64,000 nucleotides of DNA from an uncultured Clostridia bacterium (GTDB lineage: Bacteria; Bacillota; Clostridia; Christensenellales; Borkfalkiaceae): the NCBI GenBank assembly GCA_949283125.1, contig CASDRK010000017.1, positions 124,001 to 188,000 of the forward strand, written 5' to 3'. The translations under genes and the position numbers were made by a program. Shown one piece after another: positions 25,655-32,725 of the stretch. Numbering within the stretch: position 1 is the stretch's first letter; the number at the start of each line of letters is the position of its first letter. The notes under the pieces were generated by a model. The model was not told where the DNA came from, ran no database searches, and saw nothing but the letters and a program-made list of their open reading frames with translations.

Positions 25655-25772
25655 GGGGCGCTGCTTGTGCGCGGCGAGCGAAAACAGCGGATTGCCGCCG
25701 TTTTGCAGGCGGCAGAGACCGACGGCATTGGCAAACACAAGCTGTTTGCTTGTTTCCCCTCAACTCCTGTAT
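25655..25772. repeat. Hairpin-rich tRNA-associated element B
   Basis: Related to element A at 1533-1655: the end GTTTGCTTGT-TTCCCCTCAA (25744-25763) differs from A at one base, and GCAAACA...TGTTTGC parallels the A stem GCAAACGC/GCGTTTGC. Its far edge, CAACTCCTGT, matches the T-arm 3' strand of tRNA-Leu(AAG), just as element A matches tRNA-Ser. It also holds a GCCGCC/GGCGGC hairpin. Confidence 0.7.
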
Positions 25773-25787
25773 CGATAAAAATCACGC

Positions 25788-25824
25788 AAAAAGCGCAGAC
25801 GACCTGTTGTCGTCTGCGCTTTTT
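25788..25824. terminator. Perfect 16-bp bidirectional terminator hairpin
   Basis: AAAAAGCGCAGACGAC, loop CTGTT, and its exact complement ending in TTTTT. It works on both strands. Confidence 0.88.
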
Positions 25825-25975
25825 GGTGCCCAGCGTGAAAACAAAGTTGAACCGATAAGGTTTGGACTTACGTTTTTTTATAGAAAAACAGAACAGTATT
25901 CAAAAGCGGTGCGACTTTATTTTTATTGACAAACAGAAACCTGAAACAAATAAAAAAGTTGTTGAAAAGTGCAAA

Positions 25976-26731
25976 TCATTCTTTAATTGCCTTAAATCTG
26001 ATGCGAACATAATCGGCATACCATTTATTATCCAAATAAAGTTTTTTAGATAATCTTTCTACGGTGCTACATATAATTTCATTTTTAATCTTATCATCAA
26101 CTTTTTCAAAAGGAGTTTTGATAAACATTTTTATCCAATCTGCAAGACCATCCTTACCGCTAAGTTCAGTTTTTCTTTCAAATAAAGTTGCATAAACTAT
26201 CATAAATCCTGCTTTTTCCAGAAGTTGAGAATATTCTCCTATAGTGGGAAAATAAAAAGGTAATTTATAAAAAAGCTTTCTTGCTTGAAATTCTTTTTGC
26301 AGAGCAGCGTGAATCAATGCATTGTTTCCATATCCACCAAATTCAAATACGAACTGACCGCCATTGTTCAATGATTTATATACGCAATCAAGCATTTTAC
26401 TCTGTTTTCTTTTAACAATCCAATGAAAAACCGCATTCGAAAAAACTGCATCCATTTTTGTTTCCAATGTAAAATCAGTAGCGTCTGCTTTAATAAATTT
26501 AATGTTTGGATACAATTCGTGTGCAATTTCTAATAAATCTTCAGAGGAATCAAGCCCTATTGCATTTAGACCCATATCGCTCATTTTTTTGGTAAGAGTG
26601 CCGTTCCCACAGCCCAAATCTAGAACAGACATATCTTTTTTTATATCAATCAATTGAAGCAAATCATTTCCATATTTATGTACAAACGAAAAATCATTCG
26701 TGTACTTAACAGCATCCCATTTATCATTCAT
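25976..26731 (-). CDS. AT-rich class I SAM methyltransferase, probably acquired
   Basis: 251 residues. Motif I is 'VLDLGCGNGTLTKKM', then 'GLDSSEDLLEIA' (acidic ribose contact), 'FIKADATDF', and motif 'DAVFSNAVFHWI', as in trans-aconitate/malonyl-ACP-type small-molecule methyltransferases. The substrate is not identifiable. Composition is far richer in A/T than all neighbours, with codons such as AAA, ATA and TTT dominant. AGGAG lies 8 nt upstream of the ATG at 26731. It sits between a tRNA-Leu(AAG) 3'-end relic and the intact tRNA, which suggests horizontal acquisition at a tRNA site. No integrase is present beside it. Confidence 0.87.
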   Translation of the reverse strand: MNDKWDAVKYTNDFSFVHKYGNDLLQLIDIKKDMSVLDLGCGNGTLTKKMSDMGLNAIGLDSSEDLLEIAHELYPNIKFIKADATDFTLETKMDAVFSNAVFHWIVKRKQSKMLDCVYKSLNNGGQFVFEFGGYGNNALIHAALQKEFQARKLFYKLPFYFPTIGEYSQLLEKAGFMIVYATLFERKTELSGKDGLADWIKMFIKTPFEKVDDKIKNEIICSTVERLSKKLYLDNKWYADYVRIRFKAIKE

Positions 26732-26778
26732 AACCTTTCTCCTGAAAGAACCATTTCTGCTCTATCTCAAAAAATCAA

Positions 26779-26798
26779 TTATAGTAAATTATAGTAAA
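26779..26798. repeat. Tandem 10-bp repeat, double -10 box
   Basis: TTATAGTAAA occurs twice in tandem. On the minus strand it gives two TATAAT boxes upstream of the AT-rich methyltransferase. A good -35 with 17-bp spacing is not visible. Confidence 0.55.
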
Positions 26799-26925
26799 TA
26801 GTCAGGATTCTTTCTATCAAAAGTACAACAAAAGGTTTTATCTTACTTTCGACACAAGAATTATTTATATCCAAGTGTTGCGCTTGATTTGACAACTCAA
26901 TTATTTTTAGAATTTCTTAAATAGC

Positions 26926-26972
26926 AAAATAGCCCGAACATTCTTTTTATTGTAAAGAAGTTCAAGCTATTA
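26926..26972 (-). terminator. tRNA-Leu(AAG) terminator
   Basis: Minus-strand AGCTTGAAC-TTCTTT...AAAGAA-TGTTCGGGCT followed by ATTTT, just past the tRNA. The stem has a few G-U pairs. Confidence 0.65.
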
Positions 26973-26977
26973 TGACT

Positions 26978-27062
26978 TGGTGCACTCAACAGGAGTTGAA
27001 CCTGCATGGATCGCTCCACAAGATCCTTAGTCTTGCGCGTCTGCCAATTCCGCCATGAGTGC
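26978..27062 (-). tRNA. tRNA-Leu (anticodon AAG)
   Basis: Minus strand: acceptor GCACTCA/TGAGTGC, discriminator A, encoded CCA (26978-26980). Anticodon stem CAAGA/TCTTG closes loop CTAAGGA, so positions 34-36 are AAG, reading CUU (and CUC after A34-to-inosine editing). A class II variable arm and T-loop GTTCAACT are present. A34 outside tRNA-Arg is uncommon in bacteria. Confidence 0.92.
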
Positions 27063-27084
27063 GTGCTTTTTCAAAAGCTTTTTT

Positions 27085-27113
27085 ATAATATAATATTTTG
27101 CATGCGATGTCAA
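27085..27113 (-). promoter_or_regulatory. tRNA-Leu(AAG) promoter
   Basis: Minus-strand TTGACA (27108-27113), 17-bp spacer, TATTAT (27085-27090). Confidence 0.75.
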
Positions 27114-27173
27114 GCCAAAATATTTATATTTTTTAAAAAATAGAATTTTTTTGAATGGTGCGTAAGTTCCCGC

Positions 27174-27677
27174 TCATGCGATAGCGCGCGCTATCGCTTC
27201 CACAGTCTGGTCGAGAGTGAGACGATCGCAGTCAACTATTATATCGGCGTATTTTTCATAGAGCGGGGCACGTTCGTCATACAGTTCGGAGAGAGTGGTG
27301 CCGGGCTTTTTCATAACAACGCCGCGGGCAAACAGGTCTTTGCCCGCAAGCCGTCTGCCCAGCTCCGCGAGACCGACTTTGATATAAACAATTTTTCCGA
27401 GCGTCTTTAAATGGCGCATTGCACCGTCGCCGTAGATAACGCTTCCTCCGGTGGAAATGACGCACCTTTCCGCCCACAGCTCGGAATTTATTTTTTCTTC
27501 TATTTCTATAAATTTGTCGACGCCGTTTTTGTCGATAATGTCGCAAAGCAGGGCTTTTTGCTCGTTTTGTATGAGCAGGTCGCAATCAATATATCCATAG
27601 CCGAGCCGCTTTGCAAGCAAAACTCCGGCAGTGCTCTTGCCCGAGGCAGGCATGCCGATAAGTATGATGTTGTTCAT
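27174..27677 (-). CDS. Shikimate kinase-like P-loop kinase
   Basis: 167 residues with the AroK fold: P-loop 'GMPASGKST' at about residue 8, 'DCDLLIQ' (the D34 position of shikimate kinase), a late 'LFARGVV' lid and 'R(A)PLYEKYADI'. Two shikimate contacts deviate: the arginine of the usual 'FR..E' is absent ('KFIEIEEK'), and the G-G-G loop is 'TGGS'. It may be a true AroK of a divergent branch or a kinase for another small alcohol. No other aroma-pathway genes are nearby. The ATG at 27677 is preferred over 27731 because a perfect promoter ends 7 nt upstream of it. Confidence 0.72.
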   Translation of the reverse strand: MNNIILIGMPASGKSTAGVLLAKRLGYGYIDCDLLIQNEQKALLCDIIDKNGVDKFIEIEEKINSELWAERCVISTGGSVIYGDGAMRHLKTLGKIVYIKVGLAELGRRLAGKDLFARGVVMKKPGTTLSELYDERAPLYEKYADIIVDCDRLTLDQTVEAIARAIA

Positions 27678-27684
27678 ATCTGCA

Positions 27685-27713
27685 ATTATACAGTCAAAGA
27701 GCGGCTCTGTCAA
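27685..27713 (-). promoter_or_regulatory. Perfect-consensus promoter, leaderless geometry
   Basis: Minus-strand TTGACA (27708-27713), 17-bp spacer, TATAAT (27685-27690), then 7 nt to the ATG of the kinase gene. No Shine-Dalgarno can fit. Confidence 0.85.
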
Positions 27714-27777
27714 ACGCATTGTTCGGGGCATTTTTGGTTTTTTTGTAAAAATGGCGAGATAAATTTTCGGTATGGTA

Positions 27778-27806
27778 TTGATTTTTTTCTTTACATAATT
27801 TATAAT
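27778..27806 (+). promoter_or_regulatory. Promoter upstream of the 163-residue ORF
   Basis: TTGATT (27778-27783), 17-bp spacer, TATAAT (27801-27806). The leader of about 114 nt to the GTG at 27927 contains a CTGCCGC/GCGGCAG hairpin. Confidence 0.65.
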
Positions 27807-27926
27807 ATTCTGCGGAGCGCGTTATTTGCCCTGCCGCCGCTGCGGCAGCTGCGGACGAAGCGGTCGGCATTCTGTCAAGGCGAATGAATCCCCTCCGCAC
27901 GCAAAGTTCCGGCGCGCGGTTTTCCG

Positions 27927-28418
27927 GTGTCTGAAATTATATACGCATGCAATTTGGATATGTTTATAAAATTCTCCCCGACGATAGGCGTGCCGTCGGC
28001 CAACAGGATAAGTTTTTCCGGCGGACGGCTCATAAATTCCGGTTTCGCAGACGCACCGTGCCTTTTCTGGACTGGACAGGGCGACCTGTATCTGTGTGCA
28101 GATGAGCCATCGGGGCGGATAACGGGGCTGTGCGGTCAGGTGCGGCCGGAACGGCTGAATGAAGTTGACGTCGGTGAATTCTGTTCAACCGACGGGGCGG
28201 TCGCGGCAACGGCTCCGTACAGGCTCTTCTGCGGAGAATTTATCTGTTGCGACCTCGCTGGCGCGGGAAAAGACAGGGCGCGCGGCGCTCTCGTTTTGGG
28301 TTCGCCGCAGTCCGGCGACATGATTATGCGCGTTGCGGACAATCTGTTTGTGTGTCTCGACGGCGATAGCATCTGCGCCGTCATTGCCGACGATATATTT
28401 CCCTCCGAGGTTGAATAA
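27927..28418 (+). CDS. Hypothetical protein, unknown family
   Basis: 163 residues from a GTG start (an internal ATG at 27960 is an alternative). I do not recognise it. It looks beta-rich, with several Cys (five or more), a glycine-rich middle and no membrane segment or signal. Third-position GC matches the neighbours, which supports coding. A sigma-A promoter lies 114 nt upstream. glgB has its own promoter downstream, so co-transcription with the glycogen genes is possible but not required. The sequence alone gives no function. Confidence 0.55.
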   Translation: MSEIIYACNLDMFIKFSPTIGVPSANRISFSGGRLINSGFADAPCLFWTGQGDLYLCADEPSGRITGLCGQVRPERLNEVDVGEFCSTDGAVAATAPYRLFCGEFICCDLAGAGKDRARGALVLGSPQSGDMIMRVADNLFVCLDGDSICAVIADDIFPSEVE

Positions 28419-28489
28419 ATTTTTACCTTTGATAACGTTAATAATCGTGCTCGTTGTGATTTTTTATGCAAGATTTTTAAAATTGAGTA

Positions 28490-28518
28490 TTGAAAAATAA
28501 AAGCTTGTATGATAAAAT
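28490..28518 (+). promoter_or_regulatory. glg operon promoter, near-leaderless geometry
   Basis: TTGAAA (28490-28495), 17-bp spacer, TAAAAT (28513-28518). Transcription should begin near 28525, only about 4 nt before the ATG at 28529. The in-frame TTG at 28490 is the -35 box itself and cannot be in the mRNA. Confidence 0.75.
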
Positions 28519-28528
28519 ATTATCGGAT

Positions 28529-30361
28529 ATGATTGATTTGGACGCCTTAAGGGCCTTTCACGACGGAACGTGCAGCACTGCATATGAAATTTTCGGCTGT
28601 CATAGCGAGCCTTGCGGCGGTTATGTCTTCCGCGTTTGGGCGCCGCACGCGTCGTCCGTCAGTCTCGTTCTTAACGGCCGCGACATCGGAAAAATGTCGC
28701 GCATGTCCGACGGCGAAAGTTACGAGATCACATGTCCGGAAGCCGTTTCGGGAGATCTTTACAGTTTCAGGATAACGACGTTTGAGGGAAGGCAGCTCAT
28801 CAAAAGCGATCCGTTTGCCTTCAGAAGCAATCTGCCGCATTCTCACAACTCTGTTATCTGTGACGCTCCGGTAAATTCAGGATTCCGCATGGCGGCCGAC
28901 CCGATTGCCGAACCGGTAAACATATTTGAAGTAAATCTCCTCAGCTGGAAGAGGAAGGACGACGGCGGTTATCTTTCGTTTGCGGAGCTTGAAGAGCAGC
29001 TCGTTCCGTACGTTGCCGATATGGGCTACACGCACGTGGAATTCATGCCTGTTACGGAATATCCGTTTGACGGGTCGTGGGGCTATCAGGTAACCGGATA
29101 CTTCAGCGTGACCGACAGGCTGGGCACGCCAGATGATTTCGCGTCGCTTGTCAGAGCCTTCCATAGGTGCAATATAGGCGTGATACTCGACTGGGTGCCC
29201 GCGCACTTTCCGAAAGATGATTTCGGATTGTACGAATTTGACGGTCAGCCGCTGTATGAGTGCGCGCTGTGGGACAATATGGAGCACCGCGGCTGGGGGA
29301 CAAGAAAGTTTGATTACGGCAGAGCAGAAGTGCGCAGCTTTCTCATGTCGAGCGCGGCGTATTTTGCCGAAAAATTCGGCGTTGACGGGTTGCGCGTGGA
29401 TGCCGTGGCTTCCATGATCTATCTCGATTACGATAAGGGTGAAGGACAGTGGACGCCCAACGTGTTCGGCGACAACCGCAATCTGGACGCAATAGATTTT
29501 TTAAAGCTGTTCAACACCGAGCTGCATCGCAGATTCCCCGGGATCATTACCGTGGCCGAGGAGTCCACGGCCTTTTCGGGAGTTACGTCCGCGCCGGAGA
29601 ACGGCGGACTCGGTTTTGATTTTAAATGGAATATGGGCTGGATGAACGACGTATTATTTTATTGCCGTCAGGATCCGCTCTACAGACATTATCACCATAC
29701 AAAAATTACATTTTCCATGATGTATTCGCTCAACGAGCGATACATTCTGCCGCTTTCGCACGACGAAGTAGTGCACGTGAAGGGCTCCATAGTAAACAAA
29801 TTCCCCGGGGAGTACGCGGACAAGTTTGCAGGCATGCGCGGCATGCTCGGATTTATGTATGCGCATCCCGGCAAAAAGCTGAATTTCATGGGCTATGAAG
29901 TTGCGCAGTTTGCCGAGTGGGATTATACGAAGTCCGTTGATTATTTTCTGACGAGCTACGAAAAGCACGCAAAGATGCGCGTATTTGTAAAGGCGCTGAA
30001 CGAGCTGTACAAAAACTGCCCGCCGCTTTACAGGGTGGAGACGGACTGGAGCGGATTTGAATGGCTTGTAGTCGACGACGTTATCAATAACGTGCTGGCG
30101 TTCAACCGCCGCGACGACGAGGGCAACGTGCTGATGTGCGTCGTAAACTTTTCAGGTATCGATCAGCTCGGTTACCGCATAGGGCAGCACAGGGGCAAGT
30201 ACAGGCTCATTCTCGATACGGACAGGAGAGCGTTCGGCGGTGACGGCAAATTCAGAAAGCGCGTCGTTCAAACGAAAAAAATATCGAGCCACGGCAAGGA
30301 ACATTCGGTTGTGCTGGATATTCCCAAGCTGGCTTGTTTGTATTTTTTAAAAGACAAATAA
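28529..30361 (+). CDS. glgB: 1,4-alpha-glucan branching enzyme
   Basis: 610 residues from ATG 28529. An N-terminal CBM48 domain ('YVFRVWAPHASSVSLVLNG', about 30-125) is followed by a GH13 barrel with 'VEFMPVTEYPFDGSWGYQVTGYF', nucleophile D in 'GLRVDAVASMIYLDY', acid/base E in 'VAEESTAF' and 'LSHDEV', and a C-terminal beta domain. It makes alpha-1,6 branches in glycogen. First gene of glgBCDAP. The start is set by the promoter; the longer form from TTG 28490 adds 13 residues that would overlap the -35 and -10 boxes. Confidence 0.96.
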   Translation: MIDLDALRAFHDGTCSTAYEIFGCHSEPCGGYVFRVWAPHASSVSLVLNGRDIGKMSRMSDGESYEITCPEAVSGDLYSFRITTFEGRQLIKSDPFAFRSNLPHSHNSVICDAPVNSGFRMAADPIAEPVNIFEVNLLSWKRKDDGGYLSFAELEEQLVPYVADMGYTHVEFMPVTEYPFDGSWGYQVTGYFSVTDRLGTPDDFASLVRAFHRCNIGVILDWVPAHFPKDDFGLYEFDGQPLYECALWDNMEHRGWGTRKFDYGRAEVRSFLMSSAAYFAEKFGVDGLRVDAVASMIYLDYDKGEGQWTPNVFGDNRNLDAIDFLKLFNTELHRRFPGIITVAEESTAFSGVTSAPENGGLGFDFKWNMGWMNDVLFYCRQDPLYRHYHHTKITFSMMYSLNERYILPLSHDEVVHVKGSIVNKFPGEYADKFAGMRGMLGFMYAHPGKKLNFMGYEVAQFAEWDYTKSVDYFLTSYEKHAKMRVFVKALNELYKNCPPLYRVETDWSGFEWLVVDDVINNVLAFNRRDDEGNVLMCVVNFSGIDQLGYRIGQHRGKYRLILDTDRRAFGGDGKFRKRVVQTKKISSHGKEHSVVLDIPKLACLYFLKDK

Positions 30362-30381
30362 ATTATTGGGGGACTTAAGCA

Positions 30382-31584
30382 ATGCTTAGAAAAAAAGAGT
30401 GCGTGGCGATGTTGCTTGCCGGCGGACAGGGCAGCAGACTGTATGCTTTGACCAGCAACATAGCCAAACCTGCGGTATGCTTCGGCGCAAAGTACAGGAT
30501 AATCGATTTCCCGCTTTCCAACTGCATCAATTCCGGGATCGATACCGTCGGCGTTCTTACGCAATATCAGCCGTTGGTTCTTAACGAGTATGTGGGCAAC
30601 GGACAGCCCTGGGATCTCGACAGAACTTTCGGCGGCGTACATATCCTTTCGCCCTATGAAGCAAAGACCGATACTTCGTGGTACAAGGGAACGGCAAACG
30701 CTATCTATCAGAACATCAGGTTCATGAAGATGTACGATCCCGAGTATGTGCTCATCCTGTCGGGCGACCATATCTATAAGATGGATTACGACAAGATGCT
30801 CGAAGCGCATAAGGCTGCAAAGGCCGATTGTACCATCGCGTGCATGAAGGTGCCCATGAAGGAGGCTTCGAGATTCGGCATACTCAACACCAATCCCGAC
30901 GGGTCTATCTATGAATTCGAGGAAAAGCCCAAGCAGCCTAAAAGCGACCTTGCATCGATGGGCATATACATCTTTACCGCGTCCAAGCTGTTTAAGTACC
31001 TCGAGCTCGACGAAAAGGATCCGAAGTCCGAAAAAGACTTCGGCAAGAACGTTCTTCCCGCAATGCTCAATGCCGGCGAAAAGATGTATTCCTATCGTTT
31101 TGAAGGCTACTGGAAGGACGTCGGCACTATAAGCTCGCTCTGGGAGGCCAATATGGATCTTCTGGGCGCCGTTCCCAAATTCGATCTCCGCGACACCGAA
31201 AGGGTGATACATTCGAGGAGCCCGCTCGCGCCGCCCGCTTACGTCAAAGGCAAGGTCGTCAACTCCATGATAGCCAACGGCTGCGACGTTGAAGGCACGG
31301 TCATAAATTCCGTGATAGGCACGAACTGCGTTATCGAAAAGGGCGCGGAGGTGAAGGACTGCGTGCTGATGGGCAACACGGTGGTCAAGGCCGGCGCCAA
31401 GGTAAACTACTCTATCATCGACGAAGAGATAACTATCGGCAAAAACGCCGCGGTAGGCGACGTTATCGAAAAGGCGAGCAAGATAGAGGGCAAGACCAAC
31501 GGCATAACCGTTCTCGGCAGAGGAATAACCGTCAGCGACGGCGCAACGGTGCCTGCAGGCGAAATAGCAGATAAAAACGTGTAA
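30382..31584 (+). CDS. glgC: Glucose-1-phosphate adenylyltransferase, catalytic subunit
   Basis: 400 residues. Nucleotidyltransferase motif '[13 protein letters not shown]', '[19 protein letters not shown]', '[12 protein letters not shown]' (metal-binding D), 'FEEKPKQPK' and the 'GYWKDVGT' sugar-binding region, then a left-handed beta-helix C-terminus of hexapeptide repeats. It makes ADP-glucose from glucose-1-phosphate and ATP, the committed step. GGGGGA precedes the ATG. It pairs with GlgD immediately downstream. Confidence 0.97.
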   Translation: MLRKKECVAMLLAGGQGSRLYALTSNIAKPAVCFGAKYRIIDFPLSNCINSGIDTVGVLTQYQPLVLNEYVGNGQPWDLDRTFGGVHILSPYEAKTDTSWYKGTANAIYQNIRFMKMYDPEYVLILSGDHIYKMDYDKMLEAHKAAKADCTIACMKVPMKEASRFGILNTNPDGSIYEFEEKPKQPKSDLASMGIYIFTASKLFKYLELDEKDPKSEKDFGKNVLPAMLNAGEKMYSYRFEGYWKDVGTISSLWEANMDLLGAVPKFDLRDTERVIHSRSPLAPPAYVKGKVVNSMIANGCDVEGTVINSVIGTNCVIEKGAEVKDCVLMGNTVVKAGAKVNYSIIDEEITIGKNAAVGDVIEKASKIEGKTNGITVLGRGITVSDGATVPAGEIADKNV

Positions 31585-31598
31585 GGGAGGGAATAAAG

Positions 31599-32705
31599 AT
31601 GGCTTCGACAGTTGGCGTTATATTTTCGAGCACAAACGATGAAAACGTACCCGAATTGACTAAAGTAAGATCAAAGGGGTCTATCCCCTACGGCGGACGC
31701 TATCGTCTGGTGGATTTTGCGCTTTCGTGCATGGTCAATTCAGGCATAACCACCGTAGGCATGATAACAAAGAACAACTATCAGTCGCTCATGGATCACC
31801 TCGGCTCCGGCAAGGAGTGGGATCTTGCAAGAAAGGAGGGCGGCCTGATTTTGCTTCCTCCCTACAGCGATGAGAGCGAAATGCTCTACCGCAACCGCCT
31901 CGAAGGGCTGAAGGGTTCTTCCGCATTCTTAAAGAAGTGCAAGGAAGATTTCGTCGTCGTTGCGGACAGCGACGCCGTTTATAAAATAGATTACAGCAAG
32001 ATTATTGAACAGCATGCAAAGACCAATGCCGACATCACTTTGGTTTATCACGAGCATGAGGGAGGCGAAGTCAATTCGTACATGATGCTCGAAACCGACA
32101 AGGACGGCAAAGTCGTCTCCGTCGATATAAATCAGCCCGCCGACGGCGTCCGCAAAAACTACATAAACGTATTCGTTGCGCGCACTTCGTATCTTCTGAA
32201 TCTCATACAGACGGCCATCGCGCGCGGCTATTCGAGCTTTTCGGCCGATATAGTCGTTCCCGCCGTAAAGGGTGGAAACATCTATGGCTACAAGTACGAC
32301 GGTTACTATCAGAACATCGATTCTCTCCGCTCGTATTTCAAGGCCAATATGGATCTGCTGGACAAAAAGGTGCGCACGGAGCTCTTCGGCGACAGGGATA
32401 TATATACCAAGGTCAACGACGCGCCGCCCGCAAAATTCACCGAGAGCGCGAAGGTCGTAAACTCGCTCATTCACGACGGCTGTCTCATCGAGGGCACCGT
32501 TGAGAACTGCATTTTATTCCGCGGAGTAAAGGTAGGCAAGGGCGCCACGCTCAAGAACTGCATAATCATGAGCGAGAACTTCATAGGCGACGACTGCGAC
32601 CTTTCGTACGTTGTAAGCGACAAGGACGTTGCTATAGGCAACGGAACAAAACTTGCAGGCTGCGCTCAAAAACCTTATTTCATCAACAAGGGCACTCATA
32701 TTTAA
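31599..32705 (+). CDS. glgD: GlgD, regulatory subunit of ADP-glucose pyrophosphorylase
   Basis: 368 residues, homologous to GlgC throughout. The N-terminal glycine-rich nucleotide loop is missing ('IFSSTNDENVPELTK' in place of 'GGxGxRL'), as in Firmicute GlgD. It is thought to act as a modulating subunit of a GlgC/GlgD heterotetramer, not as a catalyst. 'SIPYGGRYRLVDFALS' and a C-terminal beta-helix are clear. GGGAGG precedes the ATG 14 nt after glgC. Confidence 0.95.
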   Translation: MASTVGVIFSSTNDENVPELTKVRSKGSIPYGGRYRLVDFALSCMVNSGITTVGMITKNNYQSLMDHLGSGKEWDLARKEGGLILLPPYSDESEMLYRNRLEGLKGSSAFLKKCKEDFVVVADSDAVYKIDYSKIIEQHAKTNADITLVYHEHEGGEVNSYMMLETDKDGKVVSVDINQPADGVRKNYINVFVARTSYLLNLIQTAIARGYSSFSADIVVPAVKGGNIYGYKYDGYYQNIDSLRSYFKANMDLLDKKVRTELFGDRDIYTKVNDAPPAKFTESAKVVNSLIHDGCLIEGTVENCILFRGVKVGKGATLKNCIIMSENFIGDDCDLSYVVSDKDVAIGNGTKLAGCAQKPYFINKGTHI

Positions 32706-32725
32706 ATCATCAAGGGGGAACAACT

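Larger units (their letters stand above)
25274..25975. other. Gene-free patch of tRNA relics and hairpins
   Basis: No convincing CDS. The region holds a terminator (25402-25435), a GTGCACTCAAC relic of the tRNA-Leu(AAG) 3' end (25436-25446), a longer relic with CCA (25639-25654), element B (25655-25772), a perfect 16-bp terminator hairpin (25788-25824), and a TGGTGCC...GTTGAACC sequence (25824-25852) resembling the end of another tRNA on the minus strand. From about 25860 the composition turns AT-rich. Confidence 0.7.

Noticed and set aside
25436..25858. 140-residue plus-strand ORF
   Set aside because: It runs through tRNA relics, element B and a terminator hairpin; composition is not protein-like.
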